Part shown: piece by piece, positions 13,563 to 17,870 of the stretch
How positions within the stretch are numbered: position 1 is the first letter of the stretch
Layout: every line of letters begins with the position of its first letter
DNA from: Micavibrio sp. UBA5572
Lineage (GTDB): Bacteria; Pseudomonadota; Alphaproteobacteria; Micavibrionales; Micavibrionaceae
Reading direction: 5' to 3'
DNA length: 17,870 nucleotides
NCBI GenBank assembly: GCA_002425415.1
Contig: DIMG01000013.1
Location: 1-17,870 of the forward strand
Position numbers and translations under genes: made by a program
The notes under the pieces: generated by a model
What the model was told of the DNA's origin: nothing
What the model saw: the letters and a program-made list of their open reading frames with translations, nothing else
The model's database searches: none

Positions 13563-14747
13563 GACCTCGAACCTATTGGCCTGATGGAGCCTATGCTTCC
13601 AGCAGAGGGAAGCTCGCGTGTCCTCAATGATCTTGTGGTGGATCTGGTTGCAAAATCCAATGCGCTGGCAGGACAAATGCACCCGATAGTCAGAGGAAGT
13701 ATAGGGCATCTGGTTCGTTCCATGAACTGTTATTACTCCAACCTGATTGAAGGGCATAATACACATCCTCGCGATATTGATCGCGCCCTCGCCAAAGATT
13801 ACTCAGAAGAGCCCAAAAAAAGAAACCTTCAAAAAGAGGCGGTTGCCCATATCGAAGTTCAGTCCATGATCGATGCAGGGACTACTCCGGATTGTTATCC
13901 CGCGTCCTCGGAATTTGTTTTATGGCTCCATAAAGAATTTTGCTCACGGCTCCCCGATGAGCTGTTGCAAAACGAAAATCCCGATACCAAAGAAATCGTG
14001 AGCGTCATCCCCGGTGAATTAAGACACCATGATGTCTCGGTTGGTCGTCACATACCTCCACGGCCAGATAGTCTCCCATCCTTTATGACGCGGTTTGATG
14101 AAGCCTATGATGTGACCCGACTGGGTAAATCACAACAAATCATCTCGGCCGCAGCAGCACATCACCGTCTTTTGTGGATACACCCGTTTCTTGATGGGAA
14201 TGGTCGTGTGACCCGTTTAATGTCACATGCGATGCTCCTTCGTTTTGGAGTGGGCTCAAGTCTTTGGTCTGTGGCGCGTGGACTTGCCAGAAATGTTCAG
14301 AACTATAAGGCCTTGCTGCAAGCCGCGGACGAGCCGCGTCGTGGTGATCTGGACGGCAGAGGGACACTCTCTGAACAAGCTCTTACAGAGTTTTGTGAAT
14401 TTTTCCTCAAAGCGTGTATTGACCAAGTAGACTATATGGCAGGTCTTATTCAACCAACCGAGCTCACACGTCGTATCAAGCTCTATGTCGATGATGAAGT
14501 GTCTGCTGGTCGTTTGCCACAAGGCAGTTTTGTTTTGCTGCGTGAAGCTCTCTTGTTTGGAGAGTTCGAGCGGGGTAGGGCACCTGAACTCACAGGATAC
14601 AAAGACCGTATGGCACGCACTATTCTTTCCGAGCTTCTCAAAAAAGGATTGCTTGTATCAGATACCCCCAAAAGTTCTGTGCGGCTCGCTTTCCCATTTG
14701 AAGTAGTAGAGCGTTGGTTCCCAGCACTCTATCCAGATACTCATTAG
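13530..14747 (+). CDS. Fic-family protein (class II, inhibitory motif at the N side)
   Basis: The product has 405 residues. The catalytic motif HPFLDGNGRVTR lies at 218-229 (HxFx(D/E)GNGRxxR), intact. An inhibitory-helix motif SNLIEG at 70-75 fits (S/T)xxxE(G/N) and lies before the Fic core, so this is class II: the inhibitor is within the protein and no separate antitoxin is needed. A C-terminal winged-helix-like part (about 320-400, ELTGYKDRMARTILSELLKKGLLVS) could bind DNA. Fic proteins usually transfer AMP to target proteins. The start is uncertain: ATG 13530 and ATG 13539 are in frame, neither has a clear ribosome site, and a promoter-like -10 ends at 13529, which could give a leaderless mRNA. 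A strong terminator follows. It is flanked by a broken gene and an IS remnant, suggesting acquired DNA. Confidence 0.87.
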   Translation: MGIMRQKDRQNDLEPIGLMEPMLPAEGSSRVLNDLVVDLVAKSNALAGQMHPIVRGSIGHLVRSMNCYYSNLIEGHNTHPRDIDRALAKDYSEEPKKRNLQKEAVAHIEVQSMIDAGTTPDCYPASSEFVLWLHKEFCSRLPDELLQNENPDTKEIVSVIPGELRHHDVSVGRHIPPRPDSLPSFMTRFDEAYDVTRLGKSQQIISAAAAHHRLLWIHPFLDGNGRVTRLMSHAMLLRFGVGSSLWSVARGLARNVQNYKALLQAADEPRRGDLDGRGTLSEQALTEFCEFFLKACIDQVDYMAGLIQPTELTRRIKLYVDDEVSAGRLPQGSFVLLREALLFGEFERGRAPELTGYKDRMARTILSELLKKGLLVSDTPKSSVRLAFPFEVVERWFPALYPDTH

Positions 14748-14786
14748 CAGGGTTGGATAAGTAGATAAATAGTGAAGTAGTGATGT

Positions 14787-14813
14787 AGCAGCCTTTTCAA
14801 GGCTGCTTTTTTT
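14787..14813 (+). terminator. Rho-independent terminator after fic
   Basis: AGCAGCCTT (14787-14795) pairs perfectly with AAGGCTGCT (14799-14807) around a 3-base loop, followed by a run of seven T (14807-14813). It lies 40 bases after the Fic stop codon and closes that transcription unit. Confidence 0.88.
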
Positions 14814-14847
14814 ATGTGTTTTTTCTAATGGCTTTCAGCCCTCGCGC

Positions 14848-15013
14848 GGTCAAGGGTAAAGGCGCTCCGCTTCCAGTTGTTTTGAAAATTTTCCCCTGGG
14901 GCTGAAGCCCCATTCCTCGCGATCGCTTGCGCTCCAAAATTTTGCAAAAAACTGCCCTTAAGACCTTGCTACCCCAGACCCTCGGCGGGAGCCAAGGGTT
15001 GCATACGCAACCC
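14848..15013 (+). promoter_or_regulatory. Long nested inverted repeat E3 before the DUF6876/toprim unit
   Basis: GGTCAAGGG (14848-14856) pairs with CCCTTAAGACC (14955-14965). CAGTTGTTTTGAAAATTTT (14874-14892) pairs almost completely with AAAATTTTGCAAAAAACTG (14936-14954). The loop holds a perfect hairpin TGGGGCT/AGCCCCA (14897-14912). A further hairpin GGGTTGC/GCAACCC lies at 14996-15013. Its outer GTCAAG/AAGACC motif recalls E1 and E2, but the core sequence is not clearly shared. It begins about 190 bases before the next gene. Candidate single-strand promoter by analogy. Confidence 0.55.
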
Positions 15014-15038
15014 GTACAACAAGGAAAGGGAAGTAGAA

Positions 15039-15281
15039 ATGAACACCGAGCAAAATACTGATATTCAGCGACTTGCAAACGCATTGAGGCAAAAAAGAGA
15101 AGCCAAAGGGTTTGAAGTCCGTTTTCAGGAAATCAGAACCTATCGGGTTTTTGTGGAAGCAAGCAATGCCGATGAAGCCGATTTTATGGCCATTCGTGAA
15201 CTGCAAGCCAACCCAGAATTATCACCCATCCGCACCGAGCATGATTTTTTCACAATCTGCCCCCTCAAAACAGCCCATTAA
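15039..15281 (+). CDS. Small hypothetical protein, first of the toprim unit
   Basis: The product has 80 residues, with a purine-rich ribosome site (AAGGAAAGGGAAG) before the ATG. It starts with a polar helix (IQRLANALRQKREAKG), then FEVRFQEIRTYRVFVEASNADEADFMAIRELQANPE and DFFTI. The strand-helix pattern (YRVFVEASNADEADFMA) faintly recalls small DpnD/PcfM-like domains, but this is weak. It ends 12 bases before the DUF6876 gene and should be in its operon. No function is claimed. Confidence 0.7.
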   Translation: MNTEQNTDIQRLANALRQKREAKGFEVRFQEIRTYRVFVEASNADEADFMAIRELQANPELSPIRTEHDFFTICPLKTAH

Positions 15282-15293
15282 GGAGAATCCACC

Positions 15294-15653
15294 ATGAACG
15301 CTCAAGAACTTAAATCCGCCCTCCGTCAATTTACAGGCACAGAAGAATGGTATTTTCACCCACTATTTAGAAAATACCGCTACACCGAAGGCGTTAAATT
15401 TCTGGCAGGGGAAGCAGGGGCTTATTGGCTACTGGAGAAAATCCTGAGCAACCAGATTCTAGCAGAAATCAAAGGCGAAGGATTCCAGCTCTGGAAAATG
15501 ACCGTTGATGAGAACAAAAAAGCGACACTGACCTGTGACGATGGAAATGGAGTGGTTATCTATACGGAGACAATCGACTACACAGATTTTCCGCTCGATA
15601 AAATCAGCTTCTATTTTACCGACAGCGTTTTGCTGCTCCCTTCAGAATATTAG
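15294..15653 (+). CDS. DUF6876-family protein
   Basis: The product has 119 residues, with AAGGAG before the ATG. The pattern LKSALRQFTGTEEWYFHPLF, then YTEGVKFLAGEAGAYWLLEKI, then FQLWKMTV and LTCDDGNG, and the end VLLLPSEY match what I recall of DUF6876 proteins. These are small plasmid and mobile-element proteins without a known biochemical role, commonly found near toprim or antirestriction genes. It sits between the 80-residue protein and the toprim protein with gaps of about 12 bases, so the three are co-transcribed. The family name is from memory. Confidence 0.72.
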   Translation: MNAQELKSALRQFTGTEEWYFHPLFRKYRYTEGVKFLAGEAGAYWLLEKILSNQILAEIKGEGFQLWKMTVDENKKATLTCDDGNGVVIYTETIDYTDFPLDKISFYFTDSVLLLPSEY

Positions 15654-15665
15654 GGGGCAGTGGTC

Positions 15666-16607
15666 ATGTATCAGAAACACGATTTCAGCCGCTACAAGTC
15701 AGATATTAACCTAAGCCATTATGCGGCCTCTCTGGGGTATGAACTCGACCCCAGAAAGACGACCAAAAGCTCTTTGGTGATGAAGCACCCGAACGGAGAT
15801 AAAGTGATTATCTCGAAGCGGGGGAGTAATTATGTTTATTTCTCCGTGTCGGATGATAAGGACAACGGAACAATCGTGGACTTTATCAGGAAGCGCACCG
15901 ATAAGACTTTCCCCGAAATAGGCCAAGAACTCCAAAAATGGGTCAGGGGAGGAGGCTGTATCAGCCAAAACATCCCCTTTGCGTCCGACATTCAGGAACA
16001 AGAATACAATCCAGAACGCATTAAAGCCCTGTTTTCGCGTGTGAAACAGATAAAGGGTGATGATTACCTCCAAAATGTCCGCAAAATTCCGCTTTCTACA
16101 CTCCAAAACCAACTTTTTGCCGGACGTGTCTATCGGGACTTCTACGGAAATGTAGTGTTTCCCCATTATGACCATGTGGGGGTATGTGGGCTTGAACTCA
16201 AGAACGCCGATAAAGGGGTTTTTGTCAGAGGAAGTGCCAAGGGGTTATGGACAAGCACCATCAATCTGAAAGCGGAGACTTTGGTTATCACGGAAAGCCC
16301 GATTGACGGGTTGAGTTATTTCACTTTGTTTCCTGACACTCAAAAATCGGGTGTTGTTTTTGCATCCGTCAGCGGAGGATTAAGACCCCATCAGGTACAA
16401 CTTATAAACGACCTGATTAAAAAGTTTCCCCAACTTCAAAAAATCATTCTTGCCGTTGACCATGATGCAGGGGGAGAAAAAATCGAAAAAACCATTCGAG
16501 AGGGTGTAAAAAATGCGGGGGTGTTTGATGGTGATATGTTAACCCATGTTCCTGAAAAAACGGGTGATGATTGGAATGAAATTTTGAAAAATAGGGAACA
16601 AAAATAA
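15666..16607 (+). CDS. DUF3991 and toprim domain protein
   Basis: The product has 313 residues from ATG 15666, which has AGGGGG about nine bases upstream; a GTG at 15660 would add two. The N-terminal part resembles a zinc-free CHC2-like/DUF3991 module (SHYAASLGYELDPR, then GSNYVYFSVSDDKDNGTIVDFI). The C-terminal part is a toprim fold: the acidic Glu is in LVITESPIDGLSYF (E210) and the DxD is in IILAVDHDAGGEK (D265, D267). Toprim domains occur in primases, topoisomerases and nucleases and need these acidic residues and magnesium. Proteins of this type are frequent on conjugative plasmids and could prime or process DNA after entry. It is the last gene before the long non-coding tract. Confidence 0.87.
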   Translation: MYQKHDFSRYKSDINLSHYAASLGYELDPRKTTKSSLVMKHPNGDKVIISKRGSNYVYFSVSDDKDNGTIVDFIRKRTDKTFPEIGQELQKWVRGGGCISQNIPFASDIQEQEYNPERIKALFSRVKQIKGDDYLQNVRKIPLSTLQNQLFAGRVYRDFYGNVVFPHYDHVGVCGLELKNADKGVFVRGSAKGLWTSTINLKAETLVITESPIDGLSYFTLFPDTQKSGVVFASVSGGLRPHQVQLINDLIKKFPQLQKIILAVDHDAGGEKIEKTIREGVKNAGVFDGDMLTHVPEKTGDDWNEILKNREQK

Positions 16608-16850
16608 GCTCCCAAAAGCGGATTCCGAAAGTCAAAAAATGACCCTGATTTTACCCCTCAAAATTTTAGGCGAGGGGAGGAGAATTTAAAATACAGATTA
16701 GACTTCTGGAAAATATATATAATGTGAAATCTGTTTTGCGGGTGGTGAAGGGGGAAAGAAAAATCACCCCAATTTAAGATGTGGTGAAAATGGACGGGGC
16801 AAATCAGATGATGCCTCATGGCTAAAATTCGAGGAGTGAAAATAAAAAAT
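16608..16850. other. Non-coding tract after the toprim gene
   Basis: It contains CCCCTC/GAGGGG inverted arms (16654-16659, 16672-16677) and an A/T-rich segment around 16685-16735. On the minus strand, GGGTCATT and CCGCTTTTGGG (16613-16645) echo two short words near the end of E1 (5504-5534). I see no convincing gene. Confidence 0.35.
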
Positions 16851-16875
16851 GGTCGGAAAAATTCCGGCCTTTTTT
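16851..16875 (+). terminator. Rho-independent terminator
   Basis: GGTCGGAA (16851-16858) pairs with TTCCGGCC (16862-16869) across an AAA loop, apart from one T/G position, and is followed by TTTTTT. It lies about 245 bases after the toprim gene and probably ends that operon. Confidence 0.75.
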
Positions 16876-17478
16876 GTGTCTGCCCTTTCTCGTATAAAAC
16901 ACTATGAAAATAAACGGCCGTACTCAAAATCAGGGTGGTGAGGTGTGTCTTGTCATGGAGGAGGGAGCCAAATTTCACCCCAAGACAAGAGAGGAGGCAT
17001 CACTGAAATCCAAACTTAACCCCAGAACGACATCCCAAAAAAATGAAGAGCAATTCTTTAATGACGGAAGGCGATTGACAGGGTGGAGTGTCTTACTGGG
17101 GTGATAGGCAGGGGGAGCGATAAGGCGGAGGCGGAGTGAAAAGGGAGGATGTAGAGAATTTTAGAAAGGTAATACAAGATAAAAAATATAAATTGTTGTA
17201 TTATTTATGTTGCTGTTATTGCTATATTTATTACACGTTGTTATTTGTAGAAATAAGTTGAATTAATTTAGAGGTTGTGATAGGGTTTTAGGACTGAATT
17301 TTCGTTTTTGTGGCGGAGATTAGGGAGCGAAATTGCGCTTTTTGGGTCGAGATTAGGGTTTGGATTGCGGGCCCGGTTCGATGTTAGGGGTTGTGCTTTT
17401 GGTCTTTGATTTCGAGAATAGTGTGTGAAAGCACGAAAGAATTTGGGGCGGGTTTTGCCCTTGACGGAGAGACGTTAG
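16876..17478. other. Non-coding region upstream of the relaxase: candidate oriT
   Basis: About 600 bases without a supported gene. A purine-rich stretch (about 17090-17160) is followed by an AT-rich part with a perfect inverted repeat TAATACAA (17170-17177) / TTGTATTA (17196-17203). Then comes a G-rich part in which GAGATTAGGG occurs twice (17316-17325, 17349-17358), with related TTAGGG words near 17383. Conjugative relaxases commonly act at an oriT just beside their gene, and oriT sites combine an inverted repeat with nearby direct repeats. No known nic consensus was identified. Confidence 0.4.
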
Positions 17479-17870
17479 ATGTTACTGGATGGTGTCAGTT
17501 TTGGAATGTGGGAAGAGGATGGCGCCGTTTTGGCATCTCCTGATTTGTCCCGTCCACTGATTGTCACTATTGAGAGCCCCCGTAAATCTGTCTTCAAAAA
17601 ACTACGTCGTCATGCCGGAGCCGAGGTGAAAAATAAGGGGGCGGGAACCCGCCTTAAAATGCGTGATGGGGTGGTTCGGGGGAATTCTTTTTCGGGGAGT
17701 TTTTCTGGCCAGAGAGTTGTTGTGAAAATTAATCCCGTCCAGAATCGGACGAAGGGTATCGGGGTTGGTGCTGGGAGTGGAGCTAAAAATCTCTACCAGC
17801 ATGTGCGGTATATTTCTCGTTCGGGGGCGGGTAAAGAAGAAACTCAAGCGGTGCTTTTTGACCGTGAAAA
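17479..17870 (+). CDS. Probable conjugative relaxase (VirD2-like), cut by the window end
   Basis: The frame from ATG 17479 stays open to the end of the window (130 residues plus). It begins MLLDGVSFGMWEEDG, then has a basic FKKLRRHAGAEVKNKG part and VVVKINPVQNRTKGIG, followed by KNLYQHVRYISRSGAG. The VVVK...GxG...HxRYIxR pattern is what I recall from the N-terminal nuclease part of large VirD2-type relaxases of alphaproteobacterial plasmids (usual form: HLRYIQRDG). Such enzymes nick oriT and pilot the strand into the recipient. The catalytic tyrosine and metal-binding histidines cannot be checked in this fragment. A weak GACGGAGAGACG precedes the ATG. The alternative is another mobilization protein. 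Confidence 0.62.
   Translation, partial: MLLDGVSFGMWEEDGAVLASPDLSRPLIVTIESPRKSVFKKLRRHAGAEVKNKGAGTRLKMRDGVVRGNSFSGSFSGQRVVVKINPVQNRTKGIGVGAGSGAKNLYQHVRYISRSGAGKEETQAVLFDRE

Noticed and set aside
16904..17104. Rightward 66-codon open frame in the candidate oriT region
   Set aside because: There is no ribosome site, no recognisable pattern and highly polar, low-information composition; kept as non-coding.
17281..17400. TTAGGG words resembling telomere repeats
   Set aside because: Copies are few, irregularly spaced and embedded in different contexts; better described as part of a possible oriT.

Overview
The window looks like the backbone of a conjugative or mobilizable plasmid from an alphaproteobacterium of moderate to low GC content. 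The reasons are a RepC-type (RepABC-family) replication initiator, a small ParA with a short DNA-binding partner, an ArdC-type antirestriction protein, a ParB-like protein with a methylase gene behind it, a DUF3991/toprim protein, and the start of a probable VirD2-like relaxase at the right edge. No rRNA, tRNA or CRISPR array was seen. Species cannot be set from this sequence.

Layout, left to right. (1) 1-585: an N-terminal fragment of a secreted filamentous-haemagglutinin-type protein. (2) 586-3404: replication module, with a divergent HTH/coiled-coil (KfrA-like) gene, a spacer with repeated TGTCTCAT-type motifs and an exact DnaA box, a structured leader that looks like a counter-transcribed RNA/attenuator, and repC. 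(3) 3409-5333: leftward genes for a pRiA4b ORF-3-like protein, a DUF4143 AAA+ ATPase and a small unknown protein. (4) 5395-16607: a long rightward block. It holds a ParB-like gene, a methylase gene broken by an IS5-family insertion and by a frameshift, ardC, two small unknown genes, the parA/partner cassette among degenerate repeats, an exact chromosomal-type parS sequence, a decayed IS3-family copy, a class II Fic gene, and an unknown gene, a DUF6876 gene and a toprim gene in a row. (5) 16608-17478: non-coding, possible oriT. (6) 17479-end: truncated probable relaxase.

The genes of block 4 read toward the suspected oriT/relaxase end. Three of its transcription units (ParB-like/methylase, ardC, and the unknown/DUF6876/toprim trio) are each preceded by a long nested inverted repeat. 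Two of these repeats share an inner core of equal length, while their outer arms differ in sequence yet still pair. This is the layout expected of a plasmid leading region in which single-stranded (Frpo-like) promoters switch on anti-defence genes when the transferred strand enters a recipient. The leading-region reading is inference; the inverted repeats and gene orientations are read directly.

The block has been damaged by mobile DNA. The IS5 copy has 18-bp terminal repeats and a TATA duplication, and removing it restores the methylase frame exactly. Both the IS5 and the IS3 transposase genes appear to have internal deletions.
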